DNA from: Asterias amurensis | Lineage: Eukaryota; Echinodermata; Asteroidea; Forcipulatida; Asteriidae | Length of the DNA stretch: 64,000 bases | Direction: 5' to 3' | Assembly (NCBI RefSeq): GCF_032118995.1 | Contig: NC_092661.1 | Span: forward strand, 8,804,494 to 8,868,493 | Shown: positions 53,550 to 64,000 of the stretch, in pieces | Layout of the letters: every line of letters begins with the position of its first letter | Numbering within the stretch: position 1 is the first letter of the stretch | The notes under the pieces: model-generated | Told to the model about the DNA's origin: nothing | Seen by the model: only the letters and a program-made list of their open reading frames with translations | Database searches by the model: none | Made by a program: the position numbers and the translations under genes

Positions 53550-55472
53550 GTGGAAAACTAGAGATAGCTATTATAGGCTTTTTCATCGTATTAATAGACC
53601 GTACGAAGTATTGTGGCTTATATTACTCGATCAAACAGCTCTGAAAACCTTGACAGGGATTCACGCGTGGGTTGGACACGAAATCCCGCAATTTGACGTT
53701 GGATTACCTAGTAAAGGACATGCGCATAGGATCCTACCTGTAAAGGTTACGGTATGCTAATGCAGTATTGAAGACTTAAAATAATTTCCACTCTTGTATT
53801 GTTGTACTGAAAAGAGATGAATGGTGACGTGGGTATGACAAAAAGAGGTACTGGTAGGCCTCTACTGGCGCACAATCATAATACAGTACTACATTTATGA
53901 ATCATGATTGTTTACAAAGTAGTTATTTAAGTGGTGGGTTTTGTGTATTTGGAATTTCACTATTTGCATTTATAAAATGAATATTTATGCACTGTATTTA
54001 TAACTGAGTATAGTCAGACACTGTTCTTTTTGTTTTACTAAAATGGCAAAACAAAATAATATGAAATTCTAAACCCTCGTTGGGATCTGTTGGAAAGCCT
54101 GCAATCGAAAAATATATCCGGGTTCGTTCCGAGTCCAAGGAGACCCAGACCCAATGACATGGATCTGCTTATCGTAAGTAAAGAATCTGCGCTTATACGG
54201 AAGCAAGGAATTCTGCGCCTACTACTACGCCATCAAGCGTATAAATTATTCCAACTGGTTTTAGCAGGGAATGTTTGCTTGTGTGCGTAATTCATACTCC
54301 ACTTCGTACATAGCTCCTACTATTACTAAATTCGGCGCTAACAAAAGTAAAAGTGGAGAATGGTGATCGTAAGCGCAAACTGAGCAATGAAACTGTGCCC
54401 CAGTGGCCCTTTCTTGGTCATTGTGACCTGGAATCTGTCTCGAAGTAACCCATACTGACGCAGAATCCCGCCTTCAGAAGTTTAAGAAGTTTCGCTTCTT
54501 TTCGAACCGGTCCCATGAGTCACATATAGGCCATAATAATTAATGTGGAAGGACACCTGCCCGTCCATGGGCGTACATCGCATTGTACTGTGGGAGAAAC
54601 AATAGTCTGGTTACATTTTGGTGCAACAAATAAGAGCGTTAATTAGATACAGGGAACATGTCATATATAATCATATTGGCAGCATGAACGGTCTATACAG
54701 CAGTCATTTCGACGTAGTTCTATTATGGCAAGGAAGAATGGGATTGAAAAATCAGTTAAGATTCTTGTATCCATTAGAACTAAAATCGTGACTTATTAAA
54801 AGCCATGTGACTATGTCACACACGACAAGACAGATGAAAGAACCCATGGCATGTAAGCCTATTGGCAAAAAAAACCCCATTCCATCACACAGAGTTTCAT
54901 AATAATCCCAGCGGCCTTCGTGAACCAAACTAAGAGGTTTACAAGGCCTTGGCTGTTCCAATGGTACAAACGATGCCGTCATAATTGAGATATAATAATA
55001 TTTGAGAGAAAAATGAGTTTGCGAAAGCCAAGGTCATGGGGATGGAAATAAAACTTAACGACCACCAGCTGGAAAATGGTCGGTGCAGACCATCCTTCAC
55101 GCGACTAAATTAATAAAAAATGGAAAAACACAGAAGCGAAACGTGTTTGAAGTAGTATAGCGGAACTGATAGTGTTATGTTGTTGGAACAGAACCTCACG
55201 GGTTTAATTTAGACTGGCGCAAGCTGTGGGTTGAACCGTATGTCTGTGGTTATTGGTATAGATTGGAGACCAACGGTTTAATTGAGACCCAGTTTTACTT
55301 AACTTGTGTTTTGAGCTCATATTTTGATAAGTCCTTGGAAAAAAACATGCTCAGTGAAAGACCAAAATGAACGCAAAAATGTACAAAATGTAATCAGGAC
55401 GCTGAAAGTTTGAAATGAGGACACCCCGAGCCAAGTTGAAATGAAGTCATTTCCACCAAACTCAATGGTTAA
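53550..55472. other. Unassigned sequence
   Basis: No gene recognised. 54076-54169 is exon-like (open, ending in GTAAGT) but its translation matches nothing I know. The rest is AT-rich and free of obvious repeats. Confidence 0.4.
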
Positions 55473-55815
55473 AGGCACTCTGGACAATATTGATAACAAC
55501 TTGAAATAATTCTATCGTACGAACTTACTTAGTATTAACGAGCAATAGAGAGCTGTTGATAATAATACAAAACATTGTGGTAAACGGCTCCCTCTGGGAA
55601 AGTGGTTATTGCTCACTCAAAATAGTAAAAACAATTACACCAGAAGTAGTTATGCATTACACGAATTTGTGCAACAAGGGTGTTTCTTTCATTATTCTAC
55701 TGCTACTGCGATGCAGGGTGAGTCTAATTATTCACAGATTTGTTGTTTGTGTGCATGATACACCTAGTGAGTAAAAACTGGTGTTTGGCAGTTATACCAA
55801 AATTGTCCAATGCCT
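55473..55815 (-). mobile_element. Family A MITE with TTAA at both ends
   Basis: TTAA at 55469-55472 and 55816-55819. The interior is diverged (AATTACACCAGAAGTAGTTA in the centre). Confidence 0.8.
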
Positions 55816-56352
55816 TTAAAACATCAAGATGATTCTCACAACCCCGTCGGTCGATCACACGATCACACTCGGTTCATTTTCCCCATTGTACGTGCCAAGT
55901 ACATGGATGATACTAATGGCACCTGAAAGCACCTAGTTTCGGTTAGTTTTCCCTATATCGAAGGGTAAATCCAAATACGTGACCTTTGAACCGAATACAT
56001 TAGTGAAAATTTGAAAAAATTACGGTGACCATCAGCCCAATGTCAAGACAAATAATTAGATACCACTTAATTGCATCGGAATGAATGCTTTTGCCAGGGG
56101 AGCGGTGATTAGTTAATTGTGCTACATTTTAAACTGATTGGGGATATAGGAGGCCTACTACCTTGAAGTGCCAATGAAGTATGACTCGTAAGGTTTGCCG
56201 TAACACCAAGTGAATATTATACAAATATTGAGTGGCTCAGAGTGTATCGCAAGGTAAAATTTTGACTGTTCCATTTCACGAGCACGAGGGGAAGCCGAGT
56301 GAAATGCTACAGTCCAATTTTTACAAATTAAAGCCACTCAATATTTGTTTTA

Positions 56353-56671
56353 TATAACTGACATATAGATCCTTGTCATTTAATGTATTTTAAAAGTATA
56401 ACAATATGAAAAAAATGAATTTTAAAAATTACATATCATATAAAAGCGCCGCGTAGCGGCAACAATGCACAAATTTAATAGCAATCGGATCACAACCTTT
56501 TGCACAGGTGCTCCTTTGTTTTAGCAGCGGCGCTCTACTGCTCAAACACATTGGGAACAAGGATGATCCTAACTGTTGAATGGGAAATGCAACTTTGATC
56601 GCCGGTGTGGATGGGAGCAATGCCACGTGAAGTAAGTTCCACAAATCAAATGACAATATGTCAGTTATAAG
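56353..56671. mobile_element. Inverted-end element (ATAACTGACATAT ends)
   Basis: ATAACTGACATATAGATCC with GTCATTT on the left is mirrored by AAATGACAATATGTCAGTTA on the right. The interior has GTAGCGGCAACAATGC and a 75-codon minus-strand frame without recognisable product. Confidence 0.55.
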
Positions 56672-56713
56672 AAATACTAATAACTCCCAAACCGATAAAA
56701 TTATTTTCGGTTA

Positions 56714-56898
56714 AAGCCCGATTCATACTTCCTGCGAATGCGAATGCGAAGCGAATCTTGACGTCACAAATTCGCAACGAACAATTCGCAGCAGTTTGAC
56801 CCTCCCTTGCGAATAATCGCTGCGAAAGGAGGGTGTAACGTCAAATTCACGTCAAAGTCGCTTGCATTCGCATTCGCAGGAAGTATGAACCGGGCTTT
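56714..56898. mobile_element. 185-bp MITE with AAAGCCCGGTTCATACTTCC ends
   Basis: The arms contain CTGCGAATGCGAATGCGA and its inverse. TA lies at both edges. Single copy here. Confidence 0.8.
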
Positions 56899-56899
56899 A

Positions 56900-58067
56900 C
56901 TCTGCAAAGTAAAGTTGAACATGGTGTTACCAATAGGGCCAATATCAAATTTATAGATGGTTTATTCGTGTGATTTGTTGGAAATTGGAAACATGATTTA
57001 CCACGATAACCAACCTACTGCATTTCATGCTAAGCAGATAAAACACTATCTGATAAGCGGACCATGAAAAACATGGCACACTATACACCCAACACAGGAT
57101 TTATTGGTGCATTATTGGGGCATGGATGGGGGAGGGTGGAAGGAGGATGGCAAGTGAACACATTCTGTTACTCATGGCATCCCCATTGCTTTACTAAATA
57201 CATGCTTGACTGAAAAAGAGGATAAACACAAGACCTTAGTGTTCTCTTCAGTTGCTACATTCAAAAAGTCAAAGAAAGTCTTCACCCCCTCACCCCATCA
57301 GTAAATAACTCTTTGGAAGCTTCGGTGAGGCCTGCCAGCTGGCACCATCAAGCATACAAGGCTGCGTTAAGTGACCTTGCCATGGTTTTATTGGCACAAT
57401 TAGCGTTTTTTTTTGTTAATTACTCCTCTTATGAAAAAAGAAGAAAGCCTTTTTTCTTGACTTCCTCCATTATACGATTGGAGAATTTGAGCGGCCTAGC
57501 TTATCAGGTTTATCTGCTATCATCTATATCAAGTGGCAAAGATCCAAGGTTCCGGGGGATTTCCCCATGTAAGAAAAAATACTTGGCATCAAGAAAATGC
57601 CTGGCAAGCTTGTCTGTCAACAGATATTAAATTAAACTTCTTTATATGGGCATTGCACAGTCAGTCTGCTTATGTTTATTACCAACGTACTTTTGTTCAA
57701 CTGCCGATGTTACAGCTCAATTGCTTTTATGTGCATGCAAATGGTTGTACTAAAAAAAAGACAAAACTTCTCATAAAATGAAGTGGAGCCGACACTTATT
57801 AATATACCTACCAGGAATTTGGTTTAACAATGTCATACAAACATGGTTTAACGTATTATGATTATGAATTGCACAAAAACGACTGTGTTTTTGTGTGATT
57901 CACTGTAAGTGTATAGCCATAGTCATTCTATGTCAGTTACGTGTTTGTAATTAGATAGAGCTATCTATAGTTACAACTGCATGGCGGTTGGACTGCATTC
58001 ACAGTCAACAGTACTCTCGGTAATTTGGTGGTTTCCCCTGTCAACATTTTGGGGAAAATTTGTTTAA
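56900..58067. other. Unassigned sequence
   Basis: No gene, repeat or RNA recognised. The frames at 57313-57630 and 57533-57781 overlap each other and show no family signature. Confidence 0.4.
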
Positions 58068-58440
58068 AGGCAGTGGACACTATTGGTAGTTACTCAAAAT
58101 AATTTGTAGCATAAAACCTTTCTTGGTGACGAGATGGGGAGAGGTTGATGGTACAAAAAATTGTGAGAAACGGCTCCCTCTGAAGTGCCTTAGTTTTCGA
58201 GAAAGAGGTAATTTTCCACGAATTTGATTTCGAGACCTCAGGTTTAGAACTTGAGATCTCGAAATCAACCATCTAAACGCACACAACTTCGTGTGACATA
58301 GGTGTTTTTTTCTTTCATTATTATCTCGCAAGTTCGATGACCGATTGAGCTCAAATTTTCACAGGTTTATTTATGCATATGTTGAGATACACCAACTGTG
58401 AAGGCTAGTCTTTGACAATTACCAATAGTGTCCACTGCCT
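58068..58440 (-). mobile_element. Family A MITE with TTAA at both ends
   Basis: TTAA at 58064-58067 and 58441-58444, with perfect AGGCAGTGGACACTATTGGT left end. Closest in structure to the reference copy. The right TTAA is shared with the next element. Confidence 0.9.
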
Positions 58441-58444
58441 TTAA

Positions 58445-58760
58445 GGAGTTGGGTACTTTTTGTAACACAAAACATATTGTCCACAGATCTAGACTTAACT
58501 TCCTCAGTTTGAAAATGATAGTGAGTGAATGCTTCCCTGAAAATATTACTTGCTGAGGTGCTGTAGTTTTTGAGAAACTGGTGAAACAACGTTACATCAC
58601 TTTTTTTTTTTTTTTTTTTTTTTTTGTGCTAACAATTTCTCCAAAACTACAGCACCTCAGCAAGTAATATTTTACGGGAATCTTTCTTCTATCATTATCT
58701 TCAAACTGTTTAAAGTTTAATGTAAATTTGTGGACGTTGTGTAAAAAGTACTAGACACTA
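58445..58760. mobile_element. Family E inverted repeat
   Basis: GGGTACTTTTTGTAACACAA on the left pairs with GTTGTGTAAAAAGTACTAG on the right. The inner arms GAGGTGCTGTAGTTTTTGAG pair with the inverse around a T(25) tract (58601-58625). Confidence 0.65.
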
Positions 58761-59243
58761 TAAAGTGTCCAGTGCCCTAAGCCTACTCTTAGCGTTGCAG
58801 GCGCTTTATGTTTTAACATAGGCCCTATCACAATCCAAATGACAGCACTGTTCAAATCAATACACATTTCTGGTGCATGGAACATCTAAGGCAATTTTTT
58901 AATTAGTTGTTAGAATCCAATATTATTGCTTACTCTTTTCCTTCTTCAGAAGTCAAGTTCAATCGATTTCGTTGTAGAATTATTGGCGAGACCCATGTCT
59001 CATTCTTTCCACTCTCCTGTTGTTACATTGTTACCTAATTGTGATGTCCTATTATATTTTTCAATCCCAGGATGGAAACACAATCAATTATTTCAGTCGA
59101 TTTGTGAACGGCTTCGGGAGTAGACTATAAACCCCGGCCGGAAGGGTAATTCAATAATGTAAATAAATTAGTTGGTTTACTAAACAAAAACGAAGGTCCT
59201 TTCATGATCAATTATTTGCCTCTACTGTTGAGTATTTCAAGCC

Positions 59244-59540
59244 ATAAGAGATGTTAAATTTGCATGGAGATAAAGAATATTCTATTATGGTTTTTACCCA
59301 TACACCGATGTATGTTAGAACTGTATACTCAGTACTTTCCCGAGTCCTGTGAAAAAAATGTCACAGGTATGTTACTCGGGTGGGATTCAAACCCACGGCC
59401 TTTGCAATTCTAGAGCAGTGTCTTACCAACTAGACTACCGAGGTTGCCCGGTAGACAGAGGCAATTCGAATCCTATGTTTTAGCAGCGGGTACCGCAATG
59501 ATATAAGAGATGTTAAATTTGCATCGGGGATAAAAAATAT
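59244..59540 (-). mobile_element. tRNA-derived SINE (family S1), fullest copy
   Basis: On the minus strand, 59381-59460 reads as a tRNA-like head: A box TAGTCTAGTTGG, B box GGTTTGAATCC. About 35 bp (AAGAGATGTTAAATTTGCAT, GGGATAAA, AATATT) occurs as a direct repeat at both ends (59246 and 59503), so the copy is either bounded by a long duplication or is part of a tandem array. Confidence 0.75.
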
Positions 59541-61081
59541 TAAAGATAAAGCCATGTTAGATTTGCTTCAGTATCTTATACATGCTCGAAACATTCCTAT
59601 TACCATTAGGGGCTTGCGTCACGCATATTTCTTTTTAACCCTCTAGTCCCTGCACCGCCCGAGTTTACTGAAAACTAATATTTCAAGATTCTTGCAGTTA
59701 ATTACTGGAATCGTAGTTCAAATTTTAAAAGATAGCCACAGCTTAATTTTTATGCACAATTTGAACCTTGATATTTGTATAAAAGTACAAGTTCGCATGA
59801 AAACAATAAATGTCTCTCGTTAAACGGCTACGGTAATTTTTATGGCGAATATTTGTTTGTAAGGATAAAATGGACACAATAGCTTTTCAAGGCTTTTATC
59901 TGACTCAATGATTATACTGATTAAATGCGAAGGCGTGAGTTTTCGACAATAATTATTATCATGAATGATGAATAATTAATACAGTTTCCTTTGTGTTGTC
60001 TAATGAGCGTTTTGTTGGGGTAAGAGCTAAATTATTTCACCATCATTAGCTTCATTAGCTTAATAATGACTATCGAGGATTCTTTTGATGTTCCTTTTTT
60101 TTCTACAAACACAAGCTAGCAAGGTTTCCTCCTACCACATACAGTATATCGATAGGCTGTTGGGCGGTCCAGTGACTAATGGTTAATAGGCCTAACTGAT
60201 CGCGTGTCCCAGGGAATTCTGTCCGCAGGAGATTCGGTGTCCCCCCCCCCCCCCAATGAGAAATTAGCGAGCTTTCGATTTTTGGCACGGAGCACACAGG
60301 ACGGGAGAGAGCATAGTACAGTAATCTGTATTCTCACGCTTGAGTGCTCCCGTCCTGGATGTTGTGGACCGCATGGTGATATAGAATTGATTCAAGTCCC
60401 AGTCCCCATGAGGGTCCTTTTTATTTACAGTCTCATTGCCTAAACATCAGACAACTTTTGCGATGTTGGCATCCCCCAACCTAGCCCCCTGTGCCTGGCC
60501 ATTCTCGGGACCACAATCGCTACATTTTGAAGTCGGATATGATTTTTTAGGATCTCTCGCACGAGAACGGGGCTTGAATCGAGTCTATCACAAGGCTCCC
60601 CCACCATACAACGTGTACAAACGACATCACTCCGTTGTCGTACAGACCGGACGTTGTTTCACCAAAATAGCGTCCCCAATCTCTACACGACGGAGTCTAC
60701 TTCAGTTTGGCGCATGCGTCGATCGATTTTCCTGCTCCCTTACACTGATCTCTATTATGTACAATCAGTAATCCCTTATAGTGTATTTTTACCCCAGGAA
60801 AGATGAGGCCACTAAGCATTAATGGACGTGTTGTACATGTACCGTCTTTCTCACATGGGCGCAACCAACCAAGCGTGTCTAGAATACCCTCTATACACGT
60901 GTACTTGTGTTGCATCGACATGCAAACTCCATGATTGGGACGGTAAGGCCATGGAGTTTTCCTCCATAAGGCACACGCTGTTATTGTACCCCATCTTCCC
61001 TGGGGAAAAAAAAAAACACGCTTAGAATTTGTTCACCGTCCTGTGTCCCTACCGTGGTCTTTCGAAAGCACGCTTTTAACA
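59541..61081. other. Unassigned sequence
   Basis: AT-rich, with C-runs at about 60240 and a short CCCGTCCTG palindrome around 60300-60360. No exon supported. Confidence 0.35.
60377..60590. mobile_element. Inverted-repeat element related to 46101-46278
   Basis: TATAGAATTGATTCAAGTCC on the left; GGGGCTTGAATCGAGTCTAT on the right. Confidence 0.5.
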
Positions 61082-61850
61082 TGGGCTGTAGGGGAATGAT
61101 TCAGAAGAGGGGGCTATCAGACGATAGGGGGACCGAATCTCCGGGGAGACATAATCTCCTGAGTCACACTAGTTTTGGTTCAAGACTCTCCTGGATTTGT
61201 CACAAGAGGGCGCGCTATCACCCCAACGCGCTATCAAAATGAAGGGGCGGGCTCTGCGGGAAACCTACGCACGCATATTTTTCCCCGGATTTTGGGGGGA
61301 GATTTAACGAATGTGCCAGAACTCTCCTGTGATAGCGGTTCTCGATGATAGCGGTTCGTGTTTGATAGCACGTTAGGGGTGATAGCGCGCCCTCTTGCGA
61401 CAAAACCAGGAGAGTCTTGAACCAAGACTAGAGTCACACTTCACTCGTCCCCAGCGCCTTGCTTTAACCAAAGGCGCTGGGATGGGCAAACGTATCATGC
61501 ACTGTCATTGATTTAATAATGCGCAGTCCCATCATGCATCACACTCACACTGCACCATATTTCTATGCACTGTACACATGACGTACTTCCTGGACAAGAA
61601 TCTGTTCAAGCGATTAGCCCATCCCAGCGGTCCTGGATAGATAGACTGGCCGCTGGGGCCGAGCGAAGAGTTACACCTGCCTTCTCGACCCCCGCCCCCA
61701 CCCCCCCCCCCCCACCCCCAATGGGATAATATATGGGCTGTAGGGGGATGATTCAGAAGAGGGCGCTATCAGACGAAGTTTGTACACAGTTTGCCATAGG
61801 GGGACCGAATCTCCAGGGAGACAGAATCTCCCGAGTCACACCTGCCTTCT
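61079..61850. repeat. Segmental repeat (two copies) flanking a MULE-like MITE
   Basis: GGGCTGTAGGGGAATGATTC through GGGACCGAATCTCC...GAGTCACAC occurs at 61082-61169 and again at 61736-61847. The second copy lacks the insertion at 61170 and has an extra 20 bp in the middle. Confidence 0.8.
61170..61430. mobile_element. 261-bp MITE with 9-bp target duplication (Mutator-like)
   Basis: Perfect flanking duplication GAGTCACAC (61161-61169, 61431-61439). Long inverted ends (TAGTTTTGGTTCAAGACTCT, then CCTGG, then CAAGAGGGCGCGCTATCACC), about 60 bp with few mismatches. A 9-bp duplication with long inverted ends is the hallmark of MULE elements. Confidence 0.9.
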
Positions 61851-62505
61851 CGACCGCCATAGTGGTCTTCTTTTACACCAATTAAACAAATTGGGCTCTA
61901 AATTTTAACAAAACTTAAATTGGGCAAATTATGGGGAGCCATAATTGCACAAATAATTATAGCCTGAATCTAACAAATATTCGAAGACCAGAGTGTGAGT
62001 TAGACCATGGTTAGACCATGGAGGAATAAATTAGACTGGGCCCCAGAAGTGTGACGTCAGATGTTGTGAGTTTGTGTGAAATGATTATTATTGTCTGGCA
62101 CTCTTCAGAAAGAGGGCGCTATTTCAGGACACCGTGAATCGATTGAAGACGATATGAACTCTGACCTTGTTTGAGTGCGAGCGAGAGGAGAGTGCAGTTT
62201 ATTTCCCCGTCAGAATCAGATTTTCAACAAGTGATGAAATCTACATTTTTACAGTCTGTGCATCATTTATTTCCTTCCAAAGTCAAGACCTAGTCGTGTG
62301 CATTGCGTGCAGGTGGGTACCAAGTGGTGGATGTCTGCCATGGTTTACTTGATTATTTTTTTTATAGATAAACAAGATATTTATTTTTTTAGCTCAATTT
62401 TAATTTTTATACCTTGTGGAATGTGAGCAGACGACAGCGCCTACGCTACCGTTGTTAAAGTTACGGTACGGTCTGACGGTCTGACGGTCTGACCATGGAG
62501 GTAGC

Positions 62506-62637
62506 GGATAACTTTCCGCATGGCGCCACCACTTTTTCACTCTTTTTTACAAAAAGGGATATCTCATTGAGGTAAATTAGGTACTATATTATTTCATATC
62601 GAATGAAAAAGTGGTGGCGCCATACGGAAACTTTTCC
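62506..62637. mobile_element. Family H hairpin MITE
   Basis: GGATAACTTTCCGCATGGCG left and the inverse of CGCCATACGGAAACTTTTCC right, with the same loop as 9620 and 16784. Confidence 0.85.
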
Positions 62638-62983
62638 GACCTTGAGGATAAAGTTCGTGCCCTTAGAATTTGTGTCATGATTTTTTAAAGTGGTAAAAAT
62701 GGGGCAAATCTGGTGATTAGCTGTCGAAATTATACGTGTTGGACCAGATTGTCATTTGCTGCTCGAGAGAATCTCGTAACCCTCCGGCCTGGCGGCTGTT
62801 AGGAGGAGGGTTACGTTATCGCAACAATATTATTGATAGCTATTTCAAATGTACCCTTAATTTTTATTGAGCAATTTCATCATCTTTCTTACATGTAGGC
62901 CTACAAAAAATGCTAACACAACGCATAATAAGAAACTCGTTACTTTGAAACGTTTGGCCCTTCACGTTTGCTAGTTGCGTTAA

Positions 62984-63866
62984 CGTAACCCTCCTGCCGA
63001 CGGCGTAGCCGGAGGGTTACGAAGCAAACGCAATGTGTGCAGGGCGAAATGGTTAAAAACGTACAATTTCGACAGCTAGTCAGCAGATTTGCCCCATTTT
63101 TACCACTTTTGAAAATCATGACACAAATTCTAGAAACACGAACTTGATCCTCAAGGTCTAATGAATCCTACAATATCACTCAAAACACCATTGAGGAAAT
63201 AATTTGAAGAAAAGGCACAAAAACTTACCAGATTCCCGAGCGAAAGACCCAGGTTGAAAATTCGAACCTGAGGGGGGCATGTCACCGGGGTCAACGACTC
63301 AGCGCTGCAAGTGGTGCATTGTGTATCCCGGTAACTGTGCAGCCGTAGTCTTGGTTCCAAGACCATTGATGTTGCGCGGTCACACACAACCAACGTTCCG
63401 ATCTATGCAAAAACTGTACACGCTTGTTATAATCGAACGTTAGCGGGCGCTCTTTTTCTCTGATTTCCGCATCTCAGCGCGTGTACAAGACTACGGCTGC
63501 ACAGTTGCAGGGATACAGAATGCACCACACGCAGCGCTGAGTCCATGACGTGCACAAACAGCCGAAGCTCCGCCCCCCTCAGGTTCGAATTTTCAACCTG
63601 GGTCTTTCACTCGGGAATCTTGTAAGTTTTTGTGCCTTTTTCTTCAAATTATTTCCTCAATGGTGTTTTGAGTGATGTTGTAGGATTCATTAGACATTGA
63701 GGATCAAGTTCGTGTTTCTAGAATTTGTGTCATGATTTTCAAAAGTGGTAAAAATGGGGCAAATCTGCTGACTAGCTGTCGAAATTGTACGTTTTTAACC
63801 AATTCGCCCTGCCGAATTGCGTTTGCTTCATAACCCTCCGGCTACGCTGTCGGCAGGAGGGTTACG
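62984..63866. mobile_element. Inverted repeat of about 880 bp
   Basis: Arms of about 280 bp (62984-63270 and 63570-63866). Each contains AACCCTCC...GGAGGGTTACG, ACGTACAATTTCGACAGCTA, TGCCCCATTTTTACCACTTT and GGTTGAAAATTCGAACCTGA. The loop repeats CAGCGCTG, GTGCA and a CAGCCGTAGTCTTG motif. A third partial copy of the arm sits at 62640-62820. No coding capacity seen. Confidence 0.75.
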
Positions 63867-64000
63867 TTATCGCAACTACACGTTTGCATGCCACAGTTCT
63901 TTGCACCTGGACGTGATTCCACACACACAGAACAACTTAGGAGAAATAGCAAGAATAACTCTTTGGAAAGATAAACAATGCCTCAAAATGGACACAGAAA

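Noticed and set aside
54076-54169. Exon-like open stretch ending in GTAAGT
   Set aside because: Translation (SGFVPSPRRPRPNDMDLLI) matches nothing I know and no acceptor or partner is evident.
58080-58331. Recurring frames with LISRSQVLNLRSRNQ-like text
   Set aside because: Same frame appears in many family A MITEs (13910, 39625, 19742); non-coding element translated by chance.
58952-59123. Exon after a strong acceptor (CTTTTCCTTCTTCAG), or a second one at 59072 giving DGNTINYFSRFVNGFGSRL
   Set aside because: No partner exon or family recognised; two incompatible readings. Might be a terminal exon of an unseen gene, but not supportable.
59381-59460. tRNA gene (also 775-835, 7700-7775, 28770-28835, 34250-34325)
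   Set aside because: A and B box-like words exist, but acceptor and anticodon stems do not pair well and each is joined to a repeated tail, so these are SINE heads.

Overview
This window is animal nuclear DNA. Genes are split by GT-AG introns, intergenic DNA is AT-rich, and a very high density of short inverted-repeat transposons (MITEs) and tRNA-derived SINEs fills introns and spacers. The gene families and the character of the dispersed repeats suggest an echinoderm, most likely a sea star. That assignment rests on recognition from memory, not on a search.

Four gene models were built by hand from exon homology, splice sites and reading phase. (1) NUP43, minus strand, 1009-10133: eight coding exons joining in phase to 388 aa, a WD40 nucleoporin of the Nup107-160 complex. 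(2) A GT10 alpha-1,3-fucosyltransferase, minus strand, 11992-14933: one large exon plus a predicted 12-nt first coding exon, giving 458 aa with a type II membrane anchor. (3) UBXN11 (socius), plus strand, 18814-33838: twelve coding exons summing to 515 aa, with coiled coil, SEP and UBX domains. (4) A small unnamed protein, plus strand, 39044-51374: a signal-peptide exon and, 12 kb downstream, a Thr/Ser/Pro-rich exon ending in a hydrophobic tail, which looks like a mucin-like GPI-anchored surface protein of 104 aa. The four genes have no obvious shared pathway.

Layout: 1-1008 repeats downstream of NUP43; 1009-10133 NUP43 with a 1.2-kb, 42-bp-unit minisatellite in intron 3; 10134-11991 spacer with palindromes; 11992-14933 fucosyltransferase; 14934-18164 repeat-rich spacer; 18165-33838 UBXN11 with many MITEs in its introns; 33839-39043 spacer with a 415-bp tandem duplication; 39044-51374 the mucin-like gene, whose intron carries about a dozen MITEs, a CTTGG-rich minisatellite and a 1.16-kb CAAA microsatellite; 51375-64000 has no gene I can support and is mostly MITEs, SINEs and long inverted repeats.

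The most notable non-genic signal is the transposon landscape. Several unrelated-looking short families have inverted ends flanked by TTAA. Neighbouring copies twice share a single TTAA. A 2.18-kb element carrying eight copies of a GTTAC-TCAC-GTTAC motif sits inside one of them. Three insertions can be checked internally: one with a 3-bp CTG duplication against an adjacent empty tandem copy, one with a 9-bp duplication against a nearby empty paralogue, and the 2.18-kb element against other family copies. The NUP43 minisatellite is also open on the NUP43 strand and reads in frame into NUP43 exon 4.
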